A DNA stretch of 64,000 nt. Origin: an uncultured Roseburia sp. Lineage in GTDB: Bacteria; Bacillota; Clostridia; Lachnospirales; Lachnospiraceae. Below the pieces are notes generated by a model that made no database searches, was not told the origin of the DNA, and worked only from the letters and a program-made list of their open reading frames with translations. Positions 26,516 to 36,700 of this stretch are shown here, in pieces. The DNA lies in assembly GCA_947567625.1 (NCBI GenBank), contig CANONN010000013.1, forward strand, positions 1 to 64,000, written 5' to 3'. A program made the translations under genes and the position numbers. Numbering within the stretch: position 1 is the stretch's first letter; each line of letters begins with the position of its first letter.

Positions 26516-28069
26516 TTACACTTTTTTTATAATCAATATCTGATCGCCCGGCGTAAGCTGCTCCGTCTTCAGCTGATTGGTCTCCATAATGTCTGCAACT
26601 GTCGTATGGTTTTCCTTGGCGATCTCCCAGAGACTGTCTCCCTGCTTGGCGATATACCCCACAAGGCCCGGACTGCATTTTAACTGTTCGATATCGAGCG
26701 GCTCCTCCTGCAATTCACAGATATTGGACACCGGTATCTCGTCAAACACAAACAAATCCATGTGCAGCACTGCCTTGATCTCTATGTGCATCTGATCGAG
26801 CATCGCCGCCGACAACTGCTCGATGCCGCAGTCAAGCTCTATCCTGGCAGGGCTTGCGGCGTCCGGCACCTCCAAAAGCTGGGAGAACGGATAGATTTCC
26901 CGCACCGTACCGACCGGCATATGATCGTCGGTTGTGATATAGAGCAGCTCCACCGTCAAAATGCCCTCGACAAATACGCCCTCGGGCTGCATCTCTTTTT
27001 TCTCCACCAGCACCGAACCCTCACAGGCACAGATCTGTAAAATCTTCTCCTGGTCACCCGCCAATTCCATCTGCTCGACCAGGCGCTGTTTTGCATAGTT
27101 TTTAATCCGCAAATTCTCCAGATTCTGCATCTGGCGCACCGGCGTCACCTGTTTTTTCAGTGAATACACATCCTCCAGCAAAGGCATGATCTCTTCCTGC
27201 CACATGCGCAGCTCCATATCCAGCGCGAGCTCCAACACAAGAATCCTCTCCTCACCGTCGTAGTCCTGTTTGGACTCCAGCTCCATAGAAACCGGCGTCA
27301 GTTTTACTTTGTAGAGCAGATCTTCACGCGCCGCCTCCTTCTCCACGCTGCACGAGAGCGGCACAGAAGTTTCATACCACTGCAGGCGCTCGCTTTCGGC
27401 CTCCGCATAGAGCAATGCCACGAGCACTTCTCCGTTAATCACGACTTCTCGGTCCTTTAACGTGCTTTCGATATTGCGCAGCTCCACGCTCTTCCAGAGA
27501 ATTTCGTGCACGTTCGGCTTGCTCGAGGGAAGAATGATCTCACTGCGCTGCCGGCAGATATCGCGCTCAGAGAGCACCAGTCGCAGCATTTCCTGCTGTC
27601 TGGTGCGCGTTTCATACTCTATGCCGTCCTCTAATCCGGTGGTAAACTCCAGATTCGTCTCCTCCTCCGCCGTCGTGCGCAGCACAACGACCGCCCGCAC
27701 ATTTAATTTGCGGGAATTGATGACGCCGATTGTGATATCTTCGAGCTCTCCGCCGACCTTTACCTTGTCATAATCCGTAATCCCGTCCATGTTGAGCTTT
27801 TCCTGAAACGGAATCTCGCCCCGCAGACAGCTGATCTTGCCATCTTCCTGATCGCTGCGGTACAAGACGCGGAATATCATGCTGCCCTTGACCCAAGCGG
27901 CTCCGTTTGCGGCCTTCACTTCGTCAAAGCGCAACTCTCCTTTCTCTTTTAACACCTTTACGATATCCGGCCGGTAATCCGGCACATTGTAATCGTCGTC
28001 CAATGTAATCTGGCTGACAGCGCTTGCTTTCTGCTGTTTTCTATGTATCCCTGTCTTATTTAACTGCAT
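26516..28069 (-). CDS. sipL: SipL-type spore coat morphogenesis protein (SPOCS domains plus LysM)
   Basis: A 517-residue protein with SPOCS (DUF3794) repeats through its length (for example ITIGVINSRKLNVRAVVVLRT near residue 125 and FVEGILTVELLYITTDDH near 395) and a C-terminal LysM domain (GYIAKQGDSLWEIAKENHTTVADIMETN, about 465-510). In Clostridioides difficile, SipL binds SpoIVA through its LysM and is essential for coat localisation around the forespore. The same architecture supports that role here. Start ATG 28069 is chosen for the GGGGGA upstream; the frame extends to 28138 without a ribosome site. Expected to be expressed under SigE in the mother cell (known for the family). Confidence 0.9.
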   Translation of the reverse strand: MQLNKTGIHRKQQKASAVSQITLDDDYNVPDYRPDIVKVLKEKGELRFDEVKAANGAAWVKGSMIFRVLYRSDQEDGKISCLRGEIPFQEKLNMDGITDYDKVKVGGELEDITIGVINSRKLNVRAVVVLRTTAEEETNLEFTTGLEDGIEYETRTRQQEMLRLVLSERDICRQRSEIILPSSKPNVHEILWKSVELRNIESTLKDREVVINGEVLVALLYAEAESERLQWYETSVPLSCSVEKEAAREDLLYKVKLTPVSMELESKQDYDGEERILVLELALDMELRMWQEEIMPLLEDVYSLKKQVTPVRQMQNLENLRIKNYAKQRLVEQMELAGDQEKILQICACEGSVLVEKKEMQPEGVFVEGILTVELLYITTDDHMPVGTVREIYPFSQLLEVPDAASPARIELDCGIEQLSAAMLDQMHIEIKAVLHMDLFVFDEIPVSNICELQEEPLDIEQLKCSPGLVGYIAKQGDSLWEIAKENHTTVADIMETNQLKTEQLTPGDQILIIKKV

Positions 28070-28151
28070 ATAAAAAAGTCCCCCATCTTTGCCTATTTGT
28101 AAACAACATATGCAAAGACAGCAGACTTTATGCCACATGATTCCTATTCCA

Positions 28152-28394
28152 TTAACATAATTTCATGCGAATATCACGGGTAATAATATCCGAATAACTA
28201 AACGACAACAATTGTGGTGGATTATTTTCGTTTTCATCTTTTACCAATATCGTAAATACACTGGGATATGCTCCCTGAATGACTCCTTCCTGAATGTCTA
28301 CCTTGTTGCGTCCCCGATCCAGCTGTATCATCACTTTCCTGCCACACTGCTGATATACGGAAGCTCGAACTCTGTTGATATCTTTCTGTTCCAT
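28152..28394 (-). CDS. veg: Veg family protein
   Basis: An 80-residue SH3-like small protein. The family signature is clear: GRKVMIQLDRGRNKVDIQEGVIQGAYPSVFTI, then SFSYSDIITRDIRM. Veg is highly expressed in Bacillus subtilis, where it stimulates biofilm formation through an effect on SinR; its molecular role remains unclear. A GGAGGTG ribosome site precedes ATG 28394. It lies 82 bp upstream of sipL on the same strand. In other Firmicutes veg commonly sits beside sporulation or ispE genes. Confidence 0.93.
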   Translation of the reverse strand: MEQKDINRVRASVYQQCGRKVMIQLDRGRNKVDIQEGVIQGAYPSVFTILVKDENENNPPQLLSFSYSDIITRDIRMKLC

Positions 28395-28452
28395 AGTCTA
28401 CACCTCCACCCAGAAAAACTCTACTTCAGTATATCACTGTGCTAAAATTCTG

Positions 28453-28884
28453 TCAATTAAAAATTACGCTCTCCTCCCGTTTTTCGGTTTTTACCACGAT
28501 AGACGGATAGCTTGGGCTCTTGCTCACCTGTTCCCCCTTGCGCGGCCCGATCAGCTCCGTGTCAAAATAGATCGCATTTTCTGTCAGATAACAGTCTTTC
28601 ACCTGTATGCTGTAACCGCCCGTCTCCTGCTCGCCGTAACCGTGCACAATATAGAGCGCGTCCTCCGTCTCGTATGTCATTTTAAAATCCGCCGCTTTTC
28701 GCTCCTCCATCATGGCCCGAAGCTCCTCCGGGACGTCATTCTCCTCCATCACCGCATACTCCAAATCCGCCACTTTTTTGGCTGCGCGTCCCTCCACACC
28801 ACAGGACGCTGCCGTCATCAGACCGCAGGCAGCGATACACAACAAAACTCCCCTTTTCCATTTTCCCAGACAACAACGCATCAT
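28453..28884 (-). CDS. PrcB_C-like lipoprotein
   Basis: A 143-residue exported protein with lipobox TAASC (Cys at about residue 28). The C-terminal segment TGGYSIQVKDCYLTENAIYFDTELIGP ... SPSYPSIVVKTEK matches the PrcB_C pattern (a small beta domain first noted as a subunit of a Treponema protease complex) seen in many Firmicutes lipoproteins. No catalytic motif. It starts at ATG 28884 behind GAGAGG. Role unknown; possibly a protein-binding lipoprotein. It is immediately upstream of veg in the same direction. Confidence 0.75.
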   Translation of the reverse strand: MMRCCLGKWKRGVLLCIAACGLMTAASCGVEGRAAKKVADLEYAVMEENDVPEELRAMMEERKAADFKMTYETEDALYIVHGYGEQETGGYSIQVKDCYLTENAIYFDTELIGPRKGEQVSKSPSYPSIVVKTEKREESVIFN

Positions 28885-28958
28885 GTTTCCTCTCCCAAAA
28901 CCGGATGATATTGTTATATTTTATGTCCGCGCTTCTAAAATATGATTGAAAGAAACGA

Positions 28959-28988
28959 TTGACACAATACTTGCTTTCTTAATATAAT
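28959..28988 (+). promoter_or_regulatory. plsC promoter
   Basis: Perfect TTGACA (28959-28964) and TATAAT (28983-28988), 18-bp spacer, 34 bp before the start codon. Confidence 0.8.
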
Positions 28989-29022
28989 AGAACTCATCAG
29001 TAAGTTAGGAAGGTACAAATGC

Positions 29023-29742
29023 ATGATTCGTCTGATTTTAATTGCACTCATCATTGTTTTGTTTCTGATTCTAAGTATTCCTATCCTTGGCGTGGAATAT
29101 TTGATCGGCAAGTCCCATCCGCAGAAGGCAGATTTACAACAGCTGCGCCTCATACAGGGCATATTCCGTTTTATCCTGTTCGTGGCCGGGGCCAAAGTGA
29201 CCGTCATCGGCGAAGAAAATGTCCCCAAAGACGAACCGGTCCTCTACGTCGCCAATCACCGCAGCTACTTTGACGTCGTCAGCACATACAGCCGCTGTCC
29301 GGGCCTGACCGGTTACATCGCCAAATACTCGATGCACGGCATCCCCCTGCTCTCTGTCTGGATGAAACGGCTGCACTGTCTGTTTATCGACCGTTCCAAT
29401 GTCAAGAATGCCATGAAGACCATTCTCGCGGGCATCGACCTCATCAAGAACGGCGTTTCCGTCTTTATTTTCCCGGAAGGCACCCGAAACCGCTCCGACC
29501 AACAGATGCTACCGTTCAAGGAGGGCAGCTTTAAAATCGCGGAAAAAACGGGCTGCGCCATTGTTCCCGTAGCCATCTTGGGCTCCGCCGAGATCTTTGA
29601 AAACCACATCCCGTTTGTGAAGGCGGGCCATATCACCCTGGAATACGGAAAACCGATCTATCCAAAAACGCTGGACAAAGAGAACCAAAAGAAAATCGGC
29701 GCATACTGCCAGCATATTCTCGAAGACATGCTGAATCATTAA
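29023..29742 (+). CDS. plsC: 1-acyl-sn-glycerol-3-phosphate acyltransferase
   Basis: A 239-residue membrane-associated acyltransferase that makes phosphatidic acid for membrane lipid synthesis. An N-terminal transmembrane helix (LILIALIIVLFLILSIPIL) precedes the acyltransferase motifs: block I NHRSYFD (H-x4-D), block II around MKRLHCLFIDR, block III FPEGTRNRS, and block IV IVPVAILGS. Of two ATGs in the start region, 29023 is in frame and lies after AGGAAGG; 29019 is in another frame. It has its own strong promoter and terminator, one of the few plus-strand units in this half. Confidence 0.93.
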   Translation: MIRLILIALIIVLFLILSIPILGVEYLIGKSHPQKADLQQLRLIQGIFRFILFVAGAKVTVIGEENVPKDEPVLYVANHRSYFDVVSTYSRCPGLTGYIAKYSMHGIPLLSVWMKRLHCLFIDRSNVKNAMKTILAGIDLIKNGVSVFIFPEGTRNRSDQQMLPFKEGSFKIAEKTGCAIVPVAILGSAEIFENHIPFVKAGHITLEYGKPIYPKTLDKENQKKIGAYCQHILEDMLNH

Positions 29743-29758
29743 TAGATTACATCTGACA

Positions 29759-29790
29759 AAAACCGCCAGCTTGCGCTGACGGTTTTTATT
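29759..29790 (+). terminator. plsC terminator
   Basis: AAAAACCGCCAGC pairs with GCTGACGGTTTTT, one mismatch, followed by ATT. A few bases on, a 20-bp near-identical direct repeat (about 29815-29834 and 29857-29876) spans the end of the next chemoreceptor gene. Confidence 0.8.
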
Positions 29791-29867
29791 AGCAACTTAC
29801 TCCCTGTATTAGGTTTCATCGACGTTCTTTATGAATTGATTTCCTGCATTTTGTTCATCCACGTTCT

Positions 29868-31604
29868 TTATAACTGCACGAACTTCTCGGCTTCTTTCTT
29901 CAACTCACCCGCAATCGCACTGTTGCTCTCCATCTCCGTGGAAATCTCTGTGATATCCTTTACGAGGGAATTGGTGTTGACCGCCGCATTGGTAATGCCA
30001 TCGGCGCTCTCCGATACCGCTTTGGAGATTCCTTCGATCGCCTCTGTGATGTTGCGGATTAAATCTTTGAGTTCAAACGACATATTGTTAAACTTGCCGA
30101 CGATATCGTTGACATGCACCGCATCTTTGTTATACTGCCTGCCCGAAGCCACAAAGCTGTCATAATCGGGCATAATATTTTCATTGACATATTTTACCAG
30201 AGAATCCGAGCTCTGCACCAGCTCCGTCACTGCCGCGACTACCATACTGTTGATCGCCTGAATATTGTTGGCAGCATCGCGGCTCGAATCGGCCAACTGC
30301 CGGATTTCATCCGCCACCACCGCAAATCCCTTGCCGGCGTCACCCGCGCGCGCTGCTTCGATCGAAGCATTCAGCGACAAAAGATTTGTCTGACTCGAGA
30401 TGCTGAGAATCTCGTCCGTCAGATCATTGACACGGGACACGCTCTTGCTGTCCTCAATGGCTTTCTCGAGCTTCGATAAAATATTACTGATAATCTCACT
30501 CGTATTCTGCTTGTTGGCAACCGCCGTCGTCTCCAGACTAGACGCCCTCTGCTGCATCTCGTTTGCGTAACTGAGCAATCCCTCGGAAGCATCCGCCAGC
30601 TCCACCACGTTGGAATCTACATGGAGCGTATTCTCGTTGACACCCGCTACCGTCGCGGAAACTTCTTCGAGAGAGGCAGACAACTGCTCCATCACGGAGG
30701 AAATGTCATAGGAATTGTCGTTGGCTGTGGTGACATTGCCAAGCACCGTTGTGACAATACGCTCTAACTGCAAAGAATTATCCGTGATCTTCGCCATGAT
30801 GCTCTGCAGAGTTTCGATAAAAGTGTTGATGCCGTTGGCAAGCTGTCCGACTTCATCTCTGCCGTGGCTGGGCACGCGCTGGGTCAAATCTCCTCTGCCG
30901 GACTTGATATTGTCTACGATCGTATTCAATTTTTTGTTCATGCCGGTCATCGGGCGTATGATACCGGCAATGCAAATAAGTACTGCACAGCCCGCCAGCA
31001 CGAGGGCGATAACCAACAGTCCCAAACCAAGCGCCCGCGCGCTCTGGTATGTACCCGCCTGCGAGGAGACCGCCTGTTTCAATGCCGCCTTATTGAGTTC
31101 TAACAGCGCGTCAAGATTTTCGGTGATACTGTTGCTCTTTGCCGTCACTTCACCGTTTGCCAGCACCATAGCCCGCTGGGTCTGACCGCCGCCGCTGTAC
31201 TCCAGCGCCTTTCCGAAGCTATCCAGGTATAGCAGATAATTGCCCTGAAACTGCTGGTAGACTTCCGTCTGCTCCCCATCGCTGATCTTAGTCTCTAAAA
31301 CTTCACATATCCCGTCAATCTTTGCCTTCATCTCCTCCGACTCCGATGCAAGCGCCTTCTTCGTGGCGACATCATTGGCGGTACAGCTGGCAAACACCAT
31401 GCGGTTGAGCGACTGGAACGACGTGGACAGTGCCCCGATCTGCTCTATATTATCTACATATTTTTCCGAAATCCGCGTACTCGCTTTCATCACACTGCCA
31501 AGACTCGAAATACTGGTGATCGTGACAACCACCAACATCAAGGCCAATAGTAACATTGGAACCAATACTTTAAATCGGATGCTGACATTATCTAATTTTT
31601 TCAT
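29868..31604 (-). CDS. Methyl-accepting chemotaxis protein (4HB-type sensor, HAMP)
   Basis: A 578-residue classical chemoreceptor. TM1 ([17 protein letters not shown]) and TM2 ([21 protein letters not shown], about residue 200) bracket a helical extracellular domain of the four-helix-bundle type. HAMP follows, then the signalling bundle with tip [37 protein letters not shown]. Note the tip has LSLNAS in place of the common LALNAA. Start ATG 31604 is chosen for AGGAGG nine nt upstream; the annotated frame could extend to 31634. The last residues show no CheR-binding pentapeptide. It lies downstream of the GGDEF gene, separated by the MITE-like repeat. Confidence 0.94.
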   Translation of the reverse strand: MKKLDNVSIRFKVLVPMLLLALMLVVVTITSISSLGSVMKASTRISEKYVDNIEQIGALSTSFQSLNRMVFASCTANDVATKKALASESEEMKAKIDGICEVLETKISDGEQTEVYQQFQGNYLLYLDSFGKALEYSGGGQTQRAMVLANGEVTAKSNSITENLDALLELNKAALKQAVSSQAGTYQSARALGLGLLVIALVLAGCAVLICIAGIIRPMTGMNKKLNTIVDNIKSGRGDLTQRVPSHGRDEVGQLANGINTFIETLQSIMAKITDNSLQLERIVTTVLGNVTTANDNSYDISSVMEQLSASLEEVSATVAGVNENTLHVDSNVVELADASEGLLSYANEMQQRASSLETTAVANKQNTSEIISNILSKLEKAIEDSKSVSRVNDLTDEILSISSQTNLLSLNASIEAARAGDAGKGFAVVADEIRQLADSSRDAANNIQAINSMVVAAVTELVQSSDSLVKYVNENIMPDYDSFVASGRQYNKDAVHVNDIVGKFNNMSFELKDLIRNITEAIEGISKAVSESADGITNAAVNTNSLVKDITEISTEMESNSAIAGELKKEAEKFVQL

Positions 31605-31707
31605 TTTGCATATCCTCCTGTGACTTGCTTCCAAAATGTACTATTCTTATTATAGTATGCATTCGGCAAAATCACAACGACTTTTTGACATTTTCCAGCA
31701 TTTTTAG

Positions 31708-31795
31708 TGACGGTTCAGCCTGCGGATTCCCTGCTATTCGGCATTACTGTCTGCTAATTGCGCAGCAGGTGCGCAGTTGCAGGTTGAACTGTCAT
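31708..31795. repeat. MITE-like repeat, short copy
   Basis: Terminal inverted repeats TGACGGTTCAGCCTGC (31708-31723) and GCAGGTTGAACTGTCA (31779-31794) match at 14 of 16 positions. It contains the TTGCGCA-gcagg-TGCGCAG core. It corresponds to the right end of the copy at 19767-19987, as if the middle were deleted, and lies 5 bp after the stop codon of the GGDEF gene. Confidence 0.75.
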
Positions 31796-31800
31796 TTTTT

Positions 31801-33723
31801 TCAACTGCACCTGTTGACCTTTTTCTTCATTTTTTCTCTGTACATCACTTCATCGGCCTGCCTGATGTAATCGTCCATCGTCTTTTCACTTTTCCAGTCG
31901 GTATAGATCGTACCGATGCTGGCGGAAAGCTCAAACGGCAGCTCCATGCGCTCCGCCATATCGCGGATTTCTCCGTGGATATTTTCCACCAGTGACCTCA
32001 GTTCTTCTTCCGGCACGCTGGGCATCACAGCCACAAACTCATCTCCGCCGTTGCGCACGGCGATACCGCCCTTGGGGACATAATGGAGTAACGTCCCCGC
32101 AATCGTGCGGATAGCAAAATCACCGTACTCATGCCCATAAGTATCGTTGATAAACTTCAGGCGGTCCATGTCTATAAACATGACGATCAAATTTTCGCCC
32201 AGCTTTTTCTTCTCCTCAAACAGCCGCGGTACCAGCGTCCTATAACCCATACGGTTGTACAGGCCCGTCATGGCATCCTTGATATAGAGCTCGGAGAGTA
32301 TCTTATTCATATACTCGGTTCGCTCCTTGCGGTGCAGATTTTCCATGGCAGTGATCAAGGTATTTAAAATCTCATACAAATACTGATGCTCCATGACATA
32401 AATGCCGTTGCGGATGACAAAATACCCTACCGTATATTTCTGGAAATGCAGCGGCATAAACACAAAATCCGTCGCCGGCTCATCAAAATCAAACATCGGA
32501 AACAGTTCTTTGATCTGCCTGCCGCAGCTCTCAAGCGCTCCCTCCTTGCCATATGCAAATTCTACATTCATATGTGTGGGATACCCCTCGATGCAGAAAT
32601 CCTCTTCCTCCAGCAAATGACCGTCAAAATACTCCCTCTCGCGCCGAAAATCGTTCATATGGTCATCCAAAACCAGATAGACCGCATCGCACTGCATGAT
32701 ATCAAAACAATGCTGAATACACTCCGCCATGTCGCGGATGGTAGGGCAGTGCATCAATTCATATTCGAGCACCTTTATCTTCTCCCCAAACTTTTCATCA
32801 CCCAGTTTATAGATAATTTGATCTTTTGCGATCTGTCTGTGATCCACTACGCGCTGCGGCACACAGCCGCAGCTCTCCGAAAAAATGCTCTTCGTCTTCG
32901 TATAATGAAAACGCCCGATCTCCTCCCCGGCCCACACTTTTAAGAACATCTCCACACAGAGCGCGCCGACCTCTTCGCGGATATAATTGACCGTCGCCAG
33001 ATAAGGCTTATACATACTCGCCTTGTCAAAGTCGTCAAACCCGGTAATACGGAAGTCATCGGGCGCATGATATCCCATGGTGGCCGCAGCCTCGCAAAAA
33101 CCCACTGCGATATTATCATTGGCACAAAGCACCGCGTCCGGCAGCTTGCCGTCATGGCTTTTCAGCAACGCAAAAAATCCCTCGTAGCCGCAGCGGAATT
33201 CAAAGCTGTCACAATAAAAATCATCCTCCCCGTATGCCAGATTTTGCTCTTTCATATAATCTTTCATGCCGGCAATGCGCAGGACATTTTCATAATTGCC
33301 CATGTCCGCCATCACAAACCAAAAGCTCTGACAGGCATGAACCCTGTGCAGATGCGCGATCATTTCCCGCATCGCATGATAATTGTCAATTCCTACAAAG
33401 TAAAATCCTTCGATCTCGCAGCCGATGACAATCACTGGCTTTTGGGACTCCCTGGCTGCGCGCACGATATATTCTGACGCGGAAGCCGTGCGGATATTAT
33501 TCAAATCCAAAATAATACCGTCAAAATCGGAAAGGCAGGGCAGACGGTATATATTATACTCGCCCACATTATAATTTTCATCCAGGCTCCAGGAACCGGA
33601 GCTGTTGAAAATGTAAAGATTGATCTCTTCCTCTCTTTCCCTGATCTTTTGCAGGATGCCTGCCGGCCAGGCGTAAGTGAAGAAACGCTTCCACCCATCC
33701 ATGATCAATGCAATTTTCTTCAT
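31801..33723 (-). CDS. Diguanylate cyclase with LacI-type sugar-binding sensor domain
   Basis: A 640-residue protein. Residues 1-285 form a periplasmic-binding-like fold of the LacI/GalR type (KKIALIMDGWKRFF ... VIGCEIEGFYFVGIDNYHAM ... AVLCANDNIAVGFCEAAATMGYHAPDDFRITGFDD) without a helix-turn-helix and without a signal peptide, so it is cytoplasmic. Residues about 330-455 look GAF-like. The GGDEF domain (470-635) has the active motif RNGGDEFVAVMPS and metal-binding FIDMDRLKFINDTYGH; no obvious RxxD inhibitory site. It is probably active in making c-di-GMP, controlled by a sugar-like ligand (inference). Only 26 bp separate it from the upstream rhamnogalacturonan lyase gene, without terminator, so the two are likely co-transcribed. 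Confidence 0.9.
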   Translation of the reverse strand: MKKIALIMDGWKRFFTYAWPAGILQKIREREEEINLYIFNSSGSWSLDENYNVGEYNIYRLPCLSDFDGIILDLNNIRTASASEYIVRAARESQKPVIVIGCEIEGFYFVGIDNYHAMREMIAHLHRVHACQSFWFVMADMGNYENVLRIAGMKDYMKEQNLAYGEDDFYCDSFEFRCGYEGFFALLKSHDGKLPDAVLCANDNIAVGFCEAAATMGYHAPDDFRITGFDDFDKASMYKPYLATVNYIREEVGALCVEMFLKVWAGEEIGRFHYTKTKSIFSESCGCVPQRVVDHRQIAKDQIIYKLGDEKFGEKIKVLEYELMHCPTIRDMAECIQHCFDIMQCDAVYLVLDDHMNDFRREREYFDGHLLEEEDFCIEGYPTHMNVEFAYGKEGALESCGRQIKELFPMFDFDEPATDFVFMPLHFQKYTVGYFVIRNGIYVMEHQYLYEILNTLITAMENLHRKERTEYMNKILSELYIKDAMTGLYNRMGYRTLVPRLFEEKKKLGENLIVMFIDMDRLKFINDTYGHEYGDFAIRTIAGTLLHYVPKGGIAVRNGGDEFVAVMPSVPEEELRSLVENIHGEIRDMAERMELPFELSASIGTIYTDWKSEKTMDDYIRQADEVMYREKMKKKVNRCS

Positions 33724-33749
33724 ATTACCCCCGCCTTTCCTTTTTTGCT

Positions 33750-36700
33750 CTATTTTTTGCCGACCAATTTATATTTTTTCAGTCCGGCTTTCTTAAAATA
33801 AGATGCGTATTTCTTTTTCTGTGCGTTCGGGACTTTAATGGTGAGATTGGACTTCGTCTTCTTGAACGCATTTTTTCCAACTGATTTTAACTTTTTCGAT
33901 TGAATCGTGAGCGTCTTTAATTTACTGTCGCCGCTGAATACGGACGCGCCGATCGTTTTAAGCCCTGTTCCGATGGTCACGGACGACAGCTTTGTGCACG
34001 ACGCAAACGCCCCGGTATCCAGCTTCTGTACGCTGTTGGGCAGAGTGATCTTTGTTAGCTCCTTATCCCCCTTAAACGCACTCGCGCCGATCGTCTTACA
34101 TTTGCTGCCTTTCTTAAACGTCACCGTCTTAAGCGAAGTACACTTCTCAAATGCACTCTTGCCGATTGACTGCACGTTTTTGCCGATGGTCACTTTTTTC
34201 AGCTTGGTCTTCTTATAGAACGCTTTGGCGCCGATGGCAGCCACCTGGTATGAGACACCGTTGACTTCGATCGTATCCGGCACTGTGACATCTGTCGCCT
34301 TTGCGTTCGCGTACCCGGCGTACTCGACCGTCCTGCCGTTTCCCGTCACCACATATTTGTTACCGCTCTGATCGGAAACCTGATCGCCGGCCTGCACCGG
34401 TTCCTTCTGTTCGGAATTGTCACTGCCTGCGCCTCCCGTACCGTTTCCTCCGGTTCCGTTATCGCCGCCGTTTCCTCCGGGATTCTCACTTGCCGGCGTC
34501 TCACTTCCGCCTGCATTTTCACTGCTACCGGCGCTCTCGCTCTCTCCGGTCTCAGTGTTCGTCATTTCACTTCCGGTCGTCTCACTTGTCCCTGCGCCTT
34601 CACTGTTTCCGGTCTCAGTTCCCGTCGTCTCGCTCTCTCCGGTCTCAGTGTTCGTCATTTCACTTCCGGTTGTCTCACTCGCCCCTGCACTTTCGCTGCT
34701 GCCCGTGTTCTCGCTTCCTGTGCTCTCACTTCCCGGCGTCTCACTTCCGCTTCCTCCGGTTTCACTTCCCGCACTCTCGCTTCCTCCGGTTTCACTTCCC
34801 GCACTCTCGCTACCCGGCGTCTCGGTGCCCTCTGATCCTTCTCTTGCAAAGACTGCTTCGACCGTCATATCCGCCGTCACATTCTGTAACGTATAGTTTG
34901 TCACCTTGCCAACCGAGATTCCGTTTACTTTTACATCCGCGACCACATAACCGGCGTCCGGGACAAGCTGGAATGTCAGATTATCCCCATGGAATATATT
35001 CGTATTCTCCGCGGCGTCACTGCCGTCCACGGTGATTTTTCCGCCTGCACTACTCTGGAATGTCACACTGTGCCCGATGCGACGGAATGTCGCCTCCACG
35101 GTTACATTCTCTTTCACACTCGTAAGCGTATGGCTCGCCACGCTGCCGACGGACGCCCCGCCCACTTTTACATCGTCTATCACATAACCGGCGTCCGGGA
35201 CAACGGCAAACGTCAGGCTGTCTCCGTAAAATACTTTCATGTTCTGCGCGGCGTCACTGCCATCCACGGTAATCTTTCCGCCCGCACTGCTTTTGAACGT
35301 TACAATATGCCGGATGCGCTGGAAGGTTACCTCCACCGCCACATCCGCCACGACATGGCGGACGGTATAACTCGTCACTTTACCCACGGAAATTCCGTCT
35401 ACCCTGACATCTGCCACTTCATAACCGGCATCCGGCACGATCGTAAATGTCGCGTCACCTCCGGCATTGACTACCTTGCTCTCCGGCGTTATTGTTCCGC
35501 CTGCTCCTGCCGTGGCTGTCACGGTATGGTGCTCCACTTCCACGAAGCTGACTTCCACCGCAATATCTTTGGTCACCGTCCGTATCGTGTAATCGGTCAC
35601 TGCTCCGAGTGAAATGCCGCCGACTGTCACATCCGCGATCTCATAGCCGCCGTTCGGCGTCACGGTAAACGTAAAGTCGCCGTTCTCCGTGACTTTATTG
35701 GCGCCTGCAGGCGTTACGCTTCCTCCCTCACCCGCATTGACTGTCACGGTAAATTCTTTCAGCGGCTCCGTGCGCGCCGTCACATTGACCTTCGCTTTCA
35801 GGCCGCGAACAACCTTTTCGGTCTGCTCATTGATCGGAACGAAATACACGTCAAACTCGTGTGTTCCCACATCACCGACATCTAACGTATCGTCCTCCCA
35901 GTGATAATATCCTCTGGTGTTGCTTCCGGGCAGCGAAAGCTGCGAGAGCTTTTGTCCGGTCACCGCATTGATGGTGTTAAGTTTCACCTTGCTCAAATCC
36001 GGCATGGCTTTGTCGATCGACCATGTTATCACCTTATCTTCCACGGTATTGTCCGACCATTTGTAACCGGGTTCGAGCGCACAAAGGGCATTGTAGTTAC
36101 CCGGATATGTAGCTTTCCCGTATTTTACGGTATAACCGTCTTTTGCCTCCACACCGACCTGCATGGTTTTATAGATATAGACCAGATTTTTTGCCGCCGT
36201 TGGGATATCTACCGCCGTGAGTGTCGAGATATCCGGCGCCGCCTCCACAACCTTGAGCTTGCAGACTGCCTCCTCCGTGGAACCGACAACCTCACAGGTA
36301 ATCACTGCGCTGCCCGCCGAAAGCGCCGTAATCTCGCCGGAGGCGGAAACCGCCGCTACCTTTGCATCGCTGCTCGAATATTTGTATGTCACTTTGCTTC
36401 CCGCCGGCGTTACGGACGGCGTCAAAACATGCTTCTTTCCCGCCTCCAATTCTAAATTCGAGACATCAAGCGTCAGCCCCGTGATCGCGGGCTTCTCGAC
36501 AAAAGTGACGGTAACTTCCGCATACTTGGCCATATTCTTCGCCAACGCGGCTCGCACGGTCGCCGTTCCCGCGCTTTTACCGGTAATAACGCCCGCTGCG
36601 GTGACAGAGGCCACATCTGTGCCCTTGGTCACCGTGTAAGTAACACCCTGATCGGATGCGTTCGACGGCAGCACCTGAACCGCCGCACGGATTTCTTCGC

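Noticed and set aside
29815-29876. Short near-identical direct repeat at the end of the chemoreceptor gene
   Set aside because: About 20 bp, two copies only; most likely a small local duplication.
34417-34896. Long plus-strand open frame rich in Pro/Ser/Leu/Val
   Set aside because: It is the exact antisense of the Ser/Glu/Thr linker repeats in the first lyase; low complexity, no ribosome site.
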